The position numbers were made by a program, and so were the translations under genes. From Bicyclus anynana (Eukaryota > Arthropoda > Insecta > Lepidoptera > Nymphalidae): 64,000 nucleotides of DNA. The stretch spans positions 7,130,001 to 7,194,000 of the forward strand of contig NC_069106.1 of NCBI RefSeq assembly GCF_947172395.1. The letters run 5' to 3'. The notes beneath the pieces are model-generated. The model did no database searches and was not told the DNA's origin. It was given only the letters and a program-made list of their open reading frames with translations. Shown piece by piece: positions 43,111-53,542 of this stretch. Every line of letters begins with the position of its first letter. Position 1 is the stretch's first letter.

Positions 43111-43989
43111 CACTTCCATTTTATTCTTTTATTTCACGTAATATAAGATGCCGTTGCCATGTGTTCTGTATACTTTTTTCCAATAATTAATATTTTCCAA
43201 TAATTTAGAGACCTTTTCTATTTTTATCAATCTTACTCTATCTCTTATCGTGACTACAATTACACTTCTCTCTAGTCTGTTTTGGCATACATTTGTATTA
43301 TTAATTATTTTATTAATTTTGGCGAAGCGATTATTTACTATTCAATTGCATTATTTTCTACAGTAATTTACCTACTATTATGTACATACACAAACAAACC
43401 ATTAAAAGCATTAAAATGGCGTTACTATTCATAATAAAAAATACGTAGGCGAGTGTACAAATCGATAGGCCACTTTCACAATGATCCGTCCACGCTAATC
43501 GCCCAATAATCGCCCATTGATAACATAATTGTGCTCTAATGGGACTTGAATGTGACAAAACCACTTCATTATAAGTCATTGTTGGTTCGCGCTACGGTTG
43601 GGAGACCATTGTGTGGCGCCCGGGTGCGTTTTGCTTCATTTTGTAATGGTGTATTCCGGCTTTAGCCTGGGTGACATGGAAAATGATCTTTTGAGGTGTA
43701 AGGGCGCGTACAAACGAAGATATTGCTATGGAAATACTTATAAACTTCACATTGGAACCTTATGTACTTAAATTGAAACAACACAGAATACTAGTAGCAT
43801 ATAACTAGTAGCATAGAAGTTTTGCTAGCATGGCCTCTGCGCAAGGATAATACGCAAAATCGTGAAGCGTTTCACATTTTTTCATCATTTATATTTTCGT
43901 TTTGTTTAAATAAGTTAATTAATTTTTTACTTTTAAAAACGTTGCTTGCAAAGAGTTTGAATTATATTTGAATAATTAATTAATTTTGT
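43111..43989. other. no gene seen
   Basis: The stretch 43460-43560 (CCGTCCACGCTAATCGCCCA) looks unique. No coding frame recognised. Confidence 0.35.
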
Positions 43990-43999
43990 AGCCGTTGTT

Positions 44000-44285
44000 G
44001 AGGTGATAGCCCAGTGGATATGACCTCTGCTTCCGATTCCGGAGTGTCGGTTCGAATCCGGTTCGGGGTATGCATCTCCAACTTTTCAGTTGTGTGCATT
44101 TTAAGAATTTAAACGGTGAAGGAAAAACGTGCGTACCAGAGAATTTTCTTAATTCTCTGCATGTGTGAAGTCTGCCAATCCGTATTGGGCCAGCGTGGTG
44201 GACTATTGGCCTAACCCCTCTCATTCTGAGAGAAGACTCGAGCTCAGTAGTGCGCCGAATATGGGTTTATAATTATGATGATAAT
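44000..44285 (+). mobile_element. SINE B copy, nearly full length
   Basis: GGTGATAGCCCAGTGGATAT to CGCCGAATATGGGTTTA; about 40 bp missing in the middle (the CACGTGTCTC segment). Confidence 0.85.
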
Positions 44286-44289
44286 GAAT

Positions 44290-45010
44290 TAATGGTACTA
44301 TACCTAGCTCAGGTTCGTCAGAAGTGCCTACCGTTGTCATTTATGAGATGGCTCCAGGCACTGCAAAATACCAGCTTGTTGCATTGAATTCGTTGGGTCA
44401 CCGGGCAATAATTTGCAAGCATTGAAAACGGTAGGCTAACAATTAACTAATTTGGTATCTTAGTATCGATAATCGATGCAATGGTCTCCTGCAAAATAAC
44501 CAATAAGATGATTTTTTTAACCCAGTGTTAAAGCAAACAAACTTTAAAGTATATCTACTTTAAGGTTTTTAAGAACAATAAGGAAGGAGGAAGGAAGACA
44601 ATAAATTATTAAAAAAATATTTTAATAATTTATTGTCTACTATATCATACTTGTTCATTTAGAAATAACTTGAATGACTAACATTATAACTAGTTTGATT
44701 ATTAAAATTCCACCTGTAACCAACTTGGGCGACCAAAGATTCACTTTACGTATTTTTAGTTTTTAAGAAAATCGTTTATTTCGAAAATATTTATTTAAAA
44801 GTCTGCAATCTGCCTAAGTCCTTGCTATATGATAATAGGGCTCGCTGCTCCATGAGCGAATTCTCTCGTTGATTCGTCACGCGGAGGCCTGCGCGGAGGC
44901 CTGGGTCTCCGTGCGTGTGAAAAAACCGAAACCATTCTAATGATGATGGCTTTAATCGTCATTAAATACTGCAATATGTTACTTCAACAATGTATTATGT
45001 TTTTAAATAA
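44290..45010. other. no gene; short inverted repeat near 44605-44645
   Basis: ACAATAAATTATTAAAAAAA and the following AATAATTTATTGT form an AT-rich hairpin. GCGGAGGCCTGCGCGGAGGC at 44881-44902 is a 10-bp direct repeat. Confidence 0.4.
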
Positions 45011-45011
45011 C

Positions 45012-45450
45012 TGCCTCATTGGTCCCGTGGTTAGCTGGTTCAGCTACGGACAATTAGGTCCACGGTTCGAATCCCGGGTCAGGCCGACAAAAAAACAAAA
45101 TAGGTTATTGGGATTTTTCTTACAAGGAAAATCTTAATAGCAGCCTGGAGTTGGGAAGTTGGCGGTGTTAGTACACCCCCGTGCCTCGCAGAGCACGTAA
45201 AGCCGTCGGTCCTGCGCCTGATCTCTCACCAGTCGTGCCGTCCCATCGGTTTTCGAGAGTGAGGGAAGAGAGGTGCACCAGTGCTTGCGCATACACTTGT
45301 GCATTATAATATCTCCTGCGTACATGGTTAATCTCACCATGAGATTAGCCGTCATGACTGAAAAGTCGGTCGGAAGCATATTATTATTATGTGTTTGAAT
45401 AATTTTCGTTGTTTAACAAGCGACTAAATGAAATTAAGACTATCAAGTTT
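45012..45450 (+). mobile_element. SINE C (tRNA-derived) copy
   Basis: Head with TTAGCTGGTTCAGC (box A) and ACGGTTCGAATCCCGGG (box B). The body includes TTGGGAAGTTGGCGGTG and the hairpin-forming GTTAATCTCACCATGAGATT. The 3' part, GTTGTTTAACAAGCGACTAA, is shared with the reversed copy at 46762. Confidence 0.7.
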
Positions 45451-45620
45451 TAAGTTAACCATACCGCCAACTTCCCAACTCCTATTACTTAAAGTTTTTT
45501 TTGTAAGAAAAATCCCAATAACGTAAAACATACGTTGTTTTTGTATTTGTTGGTCCCAGGACCCAGTCCCAGGTCCCAGTTCGTTGTCTATAGGTAGCCG
45601 AATCAACTTAACCGAGGCAG
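45440..45620 (-). mobile_element. SINE C fragment, inverted next to the forward copy
   Basis: CATACCGCCAACTTCCCAAC and GTAAGAAAAATCCCAATAAC are the reverse of the head-proximal body of SINE C. Confidence 0.6.
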
Positions 45621-45642
45621 TTCTATTACAACATTATGTTTT

Positions 45643-45962
45643 GACGGCCTCCGTGGCGCAGTGGTATGCGCGGTGGATTTGCAAAACGGAGGTCCTGGGT
45701 TCGACCCCGGCTGGGCCGATTGAGATTTTCTTAATTTCTGTCTGGCGGGTGGAAGGCTTCGGCCGTGGCTAGTTACCACCCTACCGACAAAGACGTACCG
45801 CCAAGCGAATTAGCGTTCCGGTACGACGTCGTGTAGAAACCGAAAGGGGTGTGGATTTCATCCTCCTCCTAACAAGTTATCCCGATTCCATCTTAGATTG
45901 CTTCATCACTTACCATCAGGTGAGATTGTAGTCAAGGGCAAGGGTTGTAAAGAATCTGTTAT
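45643..45962 (+). mobile_element. SINE A, full-length reference copy
   Basis: Head GACGGCCTCCGTGGCGCAGT, box B GGGTTCGACCCC, then ACCACCCTACCGACAAAGAC and the end CAGGTGAGATTGTAGTCAAG. Best-preserved copy in the window. Its head is close to an ordinary tRNA in both boxes but has no matching 3' acceptor strand. Confidence 0.9.
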
Positions 45963-46039
45963 AAAGGTGTATCCACACCACTGTGGCAGAGGTGATCAAA
46001 AACACAAATTAAAAGTGATAGATACAGTGATACGTTAAT

Positions 46040-46150
46040 GGGAGCGCCATTATAATTATAATTAAAATGTCATTATAATTAATTAGCTAGCACGCGCCGC
46101 CCGCGGCCGCGACAGTTGGCCAGCCTGTTTTTGTACTGCCAACATTGCAA
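46040..46150. promoter_or_regulatory. candidate regulatory cluster of homeodomain sites
   Basis: At least six TAAT/ATTA cores within about 60 bp (TTAATGG at 46035 through TTATAATTAATTAGC at 46072-46086), directly followed by CGCGCCGCCCGCGGCCGCG. Not repeated elsewhere in the window. Function is inferred from the motif cluster. Confidence 0.3.
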
Positions 46151-46362
46151 CTAACAGAAATTCAAGCTTTATTATAGTAGGTCAACGATATTTTATACTA
46201 GAGATAGGGCATTAGCGCATTAAAACACCCCCGATATATGACGTCACCCAGATGTGCGCTTCTTAACTCACGATCTCGGGGGCATCCGGACTGATACACT
46301 CAGGCCAAAACACCCTTCCCGAACGGCCCTCTAAGCCGAGGTTCAAGTCTTTAGAGAGTCAA

Positions 46363-46530
46363 AAATCAAAATCAAAAATTCATTTATTTCAAGTAGGCTC
46401 AGTATACAAGCACTTTTGATACGTCAGTTGACTATTTGTAAAGATTCTACCACCGGTTCGGAGGGCAGATTCTGCTGAGAAAAAACCGGCAAGAAACTCA
46501 ACAGTTGCTCTTTAAAAAAAATCATACAAT
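46363..46530 (-). mobile_element. LINE 3' end (CR1-like family), reversed
   Basis: AAAATCAAAAATTCATTTAT, AGTATACAAGCACTTTTGAT, CTACCACCGGTTCGGAGG, AGAAACTCAACAGTTGCTC. Reverse partner of 9798-9946. Confidence 0.65.
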
Positions 46531-46761
46531 AATATTATAATTACAATTGATGACAACATTACAATTTCTTATAGTTTTACTTCCTGTGTCTAGGTGGAAG
46601 CTGATCCGACCGTCGTTCCGACCATCTACTCTGCCATCAGGCCCCATCAGGCGATGCTTCTGCGCTCGCCCAAACCCCCCGGTGACGCCGCTGAGGTCCC
46701 CTAAGGAGCCTACGGCAGTTACGCAATCAGAAAAAAAAGCATCAAAACTGAGGTGGACGTG

Positions 46762-47098
46762 AATGTGCATAGAATAGAATAGAATATATTTTTATTTGTC
46801 CTCACACAAGTAATAAAAGAAACAAACAGAATATACAAAAATCTTTATGGTCTTGGACAAAAAAGGTGTCCACCTCAGCACGATGCCACAGTGGCGCTGG
46901 TTTTCAGGTGAAACCTATGGTTAACTTAAAACTTAATGGTCTTAATTTCATTTAGTCGCTTATTAAACAACGAAAATTATTTAAACACATAATAATAATA
47001 TGCTCCCGACCGACTTTTCGGTCACGGCGGCTAATCTCATGGTGAGATTAACCATGTACGCAGGAGATATTATAGTGCACAAGTATGTGGGCATGCAC
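46762..47098 (-). mobile_element. SINE C-related 3' region, reversed
   Basis: A GAATAGAATAGAATATATTT tail at the left, then CTTAATTTCATTTAGTCGCT and the GAGATTAACCATGTACGC arm. The A-rich tail ATAGAATAGAATAG reads as the 3' end of a retroposon. Confidence 0.6.
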
Positions 47099-47190
47099 AG
47101 GTGCTTGCGCATACACGTGTGCACTATAATATCTCCTGCGTATAAGATTAATCTCAACATGAGATTGGCCGACGTGATCGAAAAATTCAT
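47013..47190. repeat. palindrome with ~75-bp arms
   Basis: A perfect 24-bp core pair (47057-47080 and 47119-47142, TACGCAGGAGATATTATAGT type) sits inside longer arms at roughly 85% identity by eye. The right arm is a forward copy of the SINE C tail segment present once at 45290-45370. Confidence 0.85.
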
Positions 47191-47224
47191 TTCAAAATTA
47201 TAAATCACCATTTATATTAAAAAA

Positions 47225-47480
47225 ACTTCTACCCCTTTCTTTAGGGGTAGAATTTTTAAAAATCTTGTATGATATTATTTTTAGTATATTTTTGGTAGTA
47301 AGTGCATACCAATTTTTACAAAATATGTAACTTGAAAAATGAAGGATTTTCCATACAAACTTTCAACCCTTGTTGTACGTATTATGGTCACAAATCGTGC
47401 CATTCATTCAGTAGTTTCTGCGTGATGCCCGGTCAACATTAAATACGGACAGACAAACACACTGATAGAAAATAAAAAAT
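47225..47480. repeat. unassigned repeat with terminal-like hairpin
   Basis: TTCTACCCCT (47227-47236) pairs with AGGGGTAGAA (47243-47252). Downstream are CATACAAACTTTCAACCC and GCGTGATGCCCGGTCAACAT, in the style of interior Helitron sequence. No clear ends. Confidence 0.35.
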
Positions 47481-48790
47481 ATATATTTTTGTATCGATCA
47501 TCTTCAGTATCGATTGTATAATGCCCTTCAACTAAAATTTCTAAACTACAGATTTTGACCTGTTACAATTTTATTATAAATATAGTTTATTTTTAGATAC
47601 TTAGATATACCTAACATTTATTAACTGACTGTCATCACTAATATAAAGTTAAAACGTTTTTTGTTTGTTTGTTTAAACGTGTGTTGAAGACTTGCAAAAG
47701 AATATCTTTAATAGTCTGCAGTCTATTAAAACGTCAAAAGTGTTTATAGTCTATTGAAATACGTATTTACTTTAATCATTGAAAATGGTATTTATCAAAT
47801 TAATACAATTTAGCGATATTATTTTACAGCAATTTGAAAATACATTTCGCGTCTTACAACACCTCGACAAAAGCCTCGATGCCACACCACTTATTACGGT
47901 TTTAAAAAACAAATGTACGTAGCTTAATAACATCTTGTACAGTATGTAATTATTTTGAATTTCGAATTACTCCATTCGAAATCAACAACTGTTCTACAAC
48001 CGTTTTAATTATTGAGTCTTCAATAGTTGATTGTGTTTGCTAAAGGATGAATTTTGTACGCCGTAAAAATGACGTTCGAAATTTAAAACTTGGCTCAGGA
48101 GTAGTAAACTTTATTACCAACATTTAAACATTGAAATTGTTTGCGTTATTTTTTTTATTTTAATTTAGTTTATGGTCTGCGGTTTCTTACTGCCTTAGGG
48201 TGTAGTTGAATTGGTCACATAGTACAAAGCAATGTTACACCCCCAACATCGTTCGGGCAAGCCTCAAATGTATTGTCGTACTAACGGATTCTTGTGACTA
48301 TGTTCATTTTAAAAAAATAACTATGGAGAGTTATAAGTATAATGTGAGATCAGCTTTAGCCTACGTTATCAAAACAATTATTTATTGTTTATGCTTCGAA
48401 GCATATACTCTATCTATGTTAACCAAAGACCATAGATAACGTATTAACAACTTCCAATGAATATTTAAAAGTGACCGATGCTCTATGGTTTTATAAATGA
48501 CCACTATAAGAAGGCCTCTACAAGCGTCATCACTCCTATTTAACATAGGTCAGTATAAATTGGACTTTGTGACCAATTAACGAATAACAAACTCGAGCCG
48601 TGACAAATTCTCGTAGTTTTAACAATTTAAATTTCGAATGTTCAAGTAATTTGACATAGTGCATATAAGGATGTGAGTACACTTAATTAACTAACTTGTA
48701 AAAGGAAATTATCAATTCTATCCACTATGTGTGTTTGTTCACGCTAATTTTTTGCAAAATTCTGATATTTACCAAGTACCTTACCTTAGT
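47481..48790. other. no gene seen
   Basis: 1.3 kb of AT-rich DNA. The 77-codon frame at 48206-48439 has no recognisable feature. Confidence 0.4.
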
Positions 48791-48794
48791 AGGT

Positions 48795-49085
48795 CATTAT
48801 CATTAACCCTCGGCTCACTGTTGTGCACGAGTCTCCTCTCAGAATAAGAGCGGTTTGGCCTTAGGCCACCGCGCTGGCCAAATGCGGATCGGTAGACTAC
48901 ACACACGTAGAAAATTAAGAAAACTTTCAGTTACGCAGATTTCATCATGATATTTTTAAAATGCATACAACTTAATTTTTTAAAATGCATAAAACTGAAA
49001 AGTGGAGGTGCATGCTCCTGACCGGATTCGAACCTACGCCCTCCGAATCGAAGGCAGAGGTTATATCCACTGGTCTGTCATGTCC
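48795..49085 (-). mobile_element. SINE B copy, diverged
   Basis: GGCTCACTGTTGTGCACGAG, AATGCGGATCGGTAGACTAC, GGAGGTGCATGCTCCTGACC, GCAGAGGTTATATCCACTGG. AACTT.AAT.TTTTAAAATGCAT is partly duplicated at 48955-48990. Confidence 0.8.
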
Positions 49086-49114
49086 CTTAGTAGGTACCTA
49101 CTCGATCGATTGTT

Positions 49115-49215
49115 TGTTGAGTCTGCGTGCTAATCTAGTACCTTGGGACTCCAATGTCCATCGGCTCGTCGAATTATGTGTTTCGCCCATTGGCACTTCA
49201 GTTTCGAAATTATGA
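49115..49215 (-). mobile_element. RTE-type LINE fragment
   Basis: TAGTACCTTGGGACTCCAAT, CCATCGGCTCGTCGAATTAT, CCCATTGGCACTTCAG: an interior piece of the same reversed RTE 3' region. Confidence 0.7.
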
Positions 49216-49316
49216 TATTAATTCAAAATTTTTCCTCTAAAGGGTTACCTAAAAAGTGGTTCAAGTTTTTTATAATAAAAGTCGTTCAAGTTTTGAAATA
49301 CATTTTTATAAAATGA

Positions 49317-49499
49317 CTAGCTGACTCCGCGTGGTTCCCGTTCCTGAAGGAATACGGGGCTAATATATATAGCCTGAAGCCTCCTCTATAAATGGGCTAT
49401 CCAACACTAAAAGATTTTTTAAAATCGGACCAGTAGTTCCTGAGATTAGCGCGTTCAATCAAACAAACAAACTCTTCAGCTTTATAATATTAGTATAGA
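49317..49499 (-). mobile_element. non-autonomous Helitron (GCTGAAGAG subfamily)
   Basis: CTAGCTGACTCCGCGTGGTT at the left and AATATTAGTATAGA at the right, followed by T. Confidence 0.85.
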
Positions 49500-49623
49500 T
49501 TAGTAGACAATTTATTAAATATAAAATAGTACTGAAAGAGGAGGTAAAAATAGGGGGGTAATTGTTCATGTCTTGAGTTATAGTTATTTAACTTAATTAG
49601 TGGACTATTTACGAGTATTAAAG

Positions 49624-49719
49624 GCACATAGCATATGTGAAAATATAACTAGAAGGGGGTGAAACAGGGGTTGCAAGTTTACATTGATTACACGCGGACG
49701 AAGTCGCGGGCACCGCTAG
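49624..49719 (+). mobile_element. Helitron 3' end
   Basis: GATTACACGCGGACGAAGTC, then CGCGGGCACCGCTAG. The 5' portion is not recognisable. Confidence 0.65.
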
Positions 49720-49724
49720 TTTAT

Positions 49725-50490
49725 ATTATTATTTAGTATGGATGTGTGTCCCAGCTTTATCGTACATGCAATGGTGTAGGCACGCGACTCGGAGCGTCTC
49801 TAAGTATCCTCTGTGAACTCGCCGCCTCACGCGACGAATGGGGATGATGACTAGGTTTGAATATATAGATTTTTATGATACATTCGGGTAAATAAGGTCA
49901 ATGATAACTAATTTATACTTAGAAATCAAAGATTGTCTGAATATTTGCAAAATAAATAAGATTATAAAATTTCAAAATCTACTAAAAATATTTTATCGTA
50001 ATTAGATGAAAATTCATACAGTTTTAGCTTCCTTACATTAAATGTTACATTTTTTAATACATAAACTATTAACATAAACGCAGAAATAACAAAGATATTA
50101 ATAATTTTGTTGTTTGTGGGCGTTTAGCCCATACAAATTTAACGATCATTAATTGCCTACGACGTCATAAGTGCGTACCATTTTGTATGGAGCGTTTTTC
50201 AGGGATCCGCGGCAGTGCCGCAAATCTGACCCTTTAAATCCCTGTAGCTCCGAAAGTAATGATCGCAGATACCCTGTTACTTTTACAAAATTGCTTTACT
50301 ATTAGCGTACTCTTAATTTATATACAATTTAAAAAACTGTCATCATCCCTATTGCTACGTACCTACTTCTCACTGGCACAGCTGAGCAGCTTTGTTAGCG
50401 GGTTCGATTACTCGCTGATTTTGATACGTATTTATATTGCTAATAATTTCCCGAAACGTTCTTCTTTTTCTGCATGGTATTTTTATCATC
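49725..50490. other. no gene seen
   Basis: AT-rich. The 103-codon frame at 50259-50570 runs into the LINE tail at 50495 and has no recognisable protein features. Confidence 0.4.
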
Positions 50491-50494
50491 ATCA

Positions 50495-50570
50495 AAGTAA
50501 AAGTCAAAGTTCATTTATTTCAATTAGGCTTAGTTTACAAGCACTTTTGGAACGTCAAGTAATAATATAG
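50495..50570 (-). mobile_element. LINE 3' tail fragment (CR1-like family)
   Basis: AGTCAAAGTTCATTTATTTC and TTTACAAGCACTTTTGGAAC. Confidence 0.6.
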
Positions 50571-50574
50571 ATAA

Positions 50575-50939
50575 CTAGCGGAATTTAGTTTTTCACAAAT
50601 CCCTCGCGAACCATGGAATTTTCCGGGGTAAAAAGTAGCCTGTGTTAATCCAGGCTATAATATATATATAGGCTATATCTTAATACCAAATTTCAGCTAA
50701 TTCGGTTCAGTAGTCGAGGCGTGAAAGAGTAACAAACATTCATATCATCAAAATCATCAGTTTTCGCAAATCTTGGGAAACCATGGGTTTTTTCGGGATA
50801 AAAATTGTGCCTAGCCTATGTGTTAATACAGAGTAATATCTATTTCCATTCCAAATTTCAGCCAAATCGCTTCAGTAGTAGCGGCGTTAAAGAGTAACAA
50901 ACATCCATACAAACTTTCGCGATTATAATATTAGTAGGA
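50575..50939 (-). mobile_element. non-autonomous Helitron with duplicated interior
   Basis: CTAGCGGA at the left and TATAATATTAGTAGGA at the right. Two interior units follow each other (ACCATGGAATTTTCCGGGGT and ACCATGGGTTTTTTCGGGAT), each with a TTTCAGC...TCAGTAGT segment. Confidence 0.8.
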
Positions 50940-50940
50940 T

Positions 50941-51118
50941 TCTATTAATGTTATAAAGAGGTTAAAGTTTGTGTTTGTGTATCTCTAAATCCACTGAACC
51001 GATTTTGAAAATAATTTTTCCACTATAAGGAAAAGTTATTTGTGAGTGTCATAGGCTATATTTTATTCTCGTATTCTCTCGGGTACGGGAAGCTCGCGGG
51101 TGAAACCGCGGGGCGCCC
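50941..51118 (+). mobile_element. Helitron-like element, head to head with the previous one
   Basis: TCTATTAATGTTATAAAGAG start; CACTGAACCGATTTTGAAAA; GGTGAAACCGCGGGGCGCCC end without CTAG. Confidence 0.6.
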
Positions 51119-51189
51119 ACCCAACCGGTCAATTCACTAACTTTGACGAACGTTAGCAGCTTTGCCAATAAACGTCTTGTCTTAAGTTA

Positions 51190-51400
51190 ACTCGCACAGG
51201 CTATACGTCATTGTTCTCAGTCTACGTCATCGTTAGGGTTTTATCGACGTCATGAAACGGTGTTATCATGGCCGACAGCGTTTTGGCTTGTAGTATCAAA
51301 ATAATATTTAAAAAATAATATTTTTGTGTAATAAATAGAATGATAATAAACATTTAAAGACCTTTAAAAAAGTGTCAACTAGCCTGTTAATATCAAATCA
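51190..51400. repeat. element F, copy 2
   Basis: CGACGTCATGAAACGGTG, TATCATGGCCGACAGCG, TTTTGGCTTGTAGTATCAAA, AAAAAGTGTCAACTAGCCTG; parallel to 23560-23895. Confidence 0.6.
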
Positions 51401-52310
51401 ATAACAAGCGCATTTTTCGTATTCCGTAAAGCTATTGTTAACAAAAATCACAATGTCAAATGAGAAATGTCATCTACCTTATAATATCCACGAAGGGATA
51501 AGTAAGGGTATTATCTCAATTTCGATAAGCTGTAAGATAATAATATATGAATAGACTATATATCACGTGACTTAGAATTATATTTCGTGACAACTAACAT
51601 AGGTACGTCAAAAGAAGTGAATTGACCTGCTGATGACACTAAAAATAAAAATACACAAATGTTTTAGAATACTCATTTATTATTTAATATTTCCATATAT
51701 TTACAACATCAATACTAGGTACTTTAAGTTAGATTTAAAACAAAAAGATAGGTTCTACTCTCTTAAAATAAATAAATTACAAAAAAATAATTTACTAAAC
51801 CTTAATGTCGTACGTTCATGTATACTCGTAGAAAGTTGCTTTATCCGTTTAACTATTTATGTAAGATACAATTTTGAAGATAAATTAATCCTTAGAATAA
51901 GAATTACCTAACCCAAAAATTGCGATTAGTGAGAAATCAGTAAATCAGTAATAAAGTCAGCAATAAACTACTTTTCGTTGGATAAATTGAAATCATTATC
52001 TCTAAATTAGTGTGAAATTTTCAAAATAGTTGAAACACATTATCTACGCCTACTTAATATTCAGAGAGAAATTCTTTGCTTACAGTGAATAGACTGATTT
52101 GAAAAATTCTTTCACCAATGAAAGCTACATGATCAGCGAGCAACATAGTTTCGGTTTCATCCCCGTATTCACAAGCCATTGGGAACTACGCGACTGATAC
52201 CACGTGGACTGCGCTAGTGTTTTATATTTAACCAATAAATCATGTACCAATATTCAAAAAAATATTTAAAATACAGGACGTTTAAAATTTTTTAACGCCA
52301 TTCTATTTCT
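51401..52310. other. 3' flank of lbx; no other gene seen
   Basis: AT-rich. The 92-codon frame at 51633-51911 is low-complexity (I, K, N, Y-rich) and I do not call it a gene. TGAGAAATGTCATCTACCTT near 51460 resembles 61330-61350. Confidence 0.4.
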
Positions 52311-52314
52311 GTTT

Positions 52315-52320
52315 TTTATT
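52315..52320 (-). terminator. possible polyadenylation signal of lbx
   Basis: AATAAA on the minus strand, about 30 bases past the stop codon at 52350. Position suggests a very short 3' UTR if it is used. Confidence 0.35.
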
Positions 52321-52349
52321 ATATCTGCTATGATATATGTTTAATCTTT

Positions 52350-52600
52350 TCAAGTTATACAAAATTCTTCAACGTCTCGCTTAGATTTTGCTCGTCTGTT
52401 TTGGAACCAGGTGATGACTTGCGCATTGGAAAGTCCCAATGAGCTGGCGATCTCGTCTCTGTCAGCCGGGGAGAGGTACTTCTGGTAGAGGAACCGTTTC
52501 TCCAGCTCGAAGATCTGGTGGTTGGTGAACGCCGTCCGGGACTTGCGTTTCTTCTTCGCCTGTGGCCGCGAGTTGAAGAGGTTCAAGTGATTTTGACCAT
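52350..52600 (-). CDS. lbx: ladybird/Lbx-type homeobox protein, homeodomain (last) exon
   Basis: The exon begins after a minus-strand acceptor (TTGTTCCAG, CTAAC branch-like motif upstream) in phase 1 and runs to a TAA at 52350. It encodes GQNHLNLFNSRPQAKK, then the complete homeodomain. The helix-1 start TAFTNHQIFELEKRFLYQKY and the recognition helix NAQVITWFQNRRAK are the hallmark of Ladybird/Lbx, with Thr47, Trp48, Gln50 and Asn51 in place. Lbx proteins are nuclear transcription factors of the NK-like class that specify muscle, heart and nerve cell fates. Upstream exons are to the right of the window; no exon-1 sequence was found in 52.6-64 kb. Odd points are Ser56 after RRAK, where relatives have Gln or Leu, and an abrupt end (VEEFCIT) right after the homeodomain. 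The truncated tail may be real or may hide a further splice. Confidence 0.95.
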
Positions 52601-53019
52601 CTGGAACAAGGTGAGATTTTGGTATATTATCAGTTAGGCGACTTTTGATGTGGGGCTGGGTTTCTTAAACTTTCGGCTCCCCTGTTAAAATTTCCAAGTG
52701 ACAGTGAGTTACTAACTAATGGAATCCCCAAAAAGAGAAAAGAAAAAATATTTGAATAAAAGGTAAAGTACCAAAAAAAATGTCTTTGTAATATTTATGT
52801 GATGGGTGTGCTTGATTCTTGTCGCAAATGGATTCAATGTTAGGAGTAATTTCGGAAAATTTTAACCTTAATTCTGACTCGTTATCAGTTATCATGCCAC
52901 CATTACGTAAATCTTGTCACGAACCCCCTGCCGTCGAATAGCGAACCCGTAGGGATACGCGTACCCCACTTTGAGAAACCCTGATGTGGGGTATTGTTCA
53001 GAGTTGCCATTTTTTTACA
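52601..53019 (-). other. lbx intron, proximal part
   Basis: Non-coding on both strands. It separates the homeodomain exon from the retrotransposon and contains no recognisable exon. The intron must extend at least to the right edge of the window. Confidence 0.6.
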
Positions 53020-53057
53020 CTGACAAGTTGACTGAAATCTCACCTGATGTTAAGTGA
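53020..53057 (-). mobile_element. SINE A, left remnant beside the retrotransposon
   Basis: ACTGAAATCTCACCTGATGT and TAAGTGA are the tail segment of reversed SINE A. The rest appears beyond the retrotransposon at about 57810-58030. Confidence 0.65.
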
Positions 53058-53520
53058 GTTTAGGCTTTGTTGTGGTTAGCAGTGATGGGATATATTAACA
53101 CGACGATAGTATTTAGAATGTCTTTAATTACTGTTCGTTAACATACACAATGAGAGGAATAAACAATACAATACGATCACAAAGGTTATGCGCAAGTCAA
53201 ACGTGTTAGTCGAACGCACCGAGAGCGAATGGTAGGGTAGGCATCGAATGTCGACTGACCGAGCGCGGAGCGCGTGACGTAAGGCGGCCGCCGCGCCGCA
53301 TACTACGGGTTTCACCCGAGTATGCGCGTGAATTAATTTTAATATGTGAAAAGTGTATATATTAATTTGTGAGTGTGAAATTATGATTGTATGTAATGTA
53401 AGTGTGTATGTAAGTGTGAATGAATGTATTAAATAAATTAAAATAAATATATTTAATGAAATAAATATTTATAATGGGATATTAATAATATTATAAATAA
53501 ATAATGTGAATAGCCTACAT
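53058..53520 (-). repeat. 3' LTR of the CsRn1-type retrotransposon
   Basis: 463 bp; I find no difference from the 5' LTR at 57212-57674 (constant offset 4154). In element sense it starts ATGTAGGCTATTCAC and ends AAGCCTAAAC. A 63-codon frame inside both LTRs is a by-product. Confidence 0.95.
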
Positions 53521-53534
53521 CACCCCCCTCCAGA
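53521..53534 (-). other. polypurine tract
   Basis: In element sense CTCTGGAGGGGGGTG lies immediately before the 3' LTR, the position where plus-strand synthesis primes. It is 9 bases after the stop codon. Confidence 0.85.
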
Positions 53535-53542
53535 GGCCGTGT

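Noticed and set aside
45012..45090. tRNA gene candidate at the SINE C head
   Set aside because: Boxes A and B are present but there is no complete cloverleaf, and it is continuous with a repeated body and tail.
45643..45715. tRNA gene candidate at the SINE A head (good box A and box B)
   Set aside because: The 3' acceptor strand is missing, the sequence continues into the SINE body, and several diverged copies share the same body.
46981..47215. CRISPR-like direct/inverted repeat
   Set aside because: The repeat is a two-armed palindrome derived from a retroposon tail, in a eukaryotic genome, with no spacer array.
53124..53315. 63-codon frame present in both LTRs
   Set aside because: Identical in each LTR only because the LTRs are identical; no protein signature.
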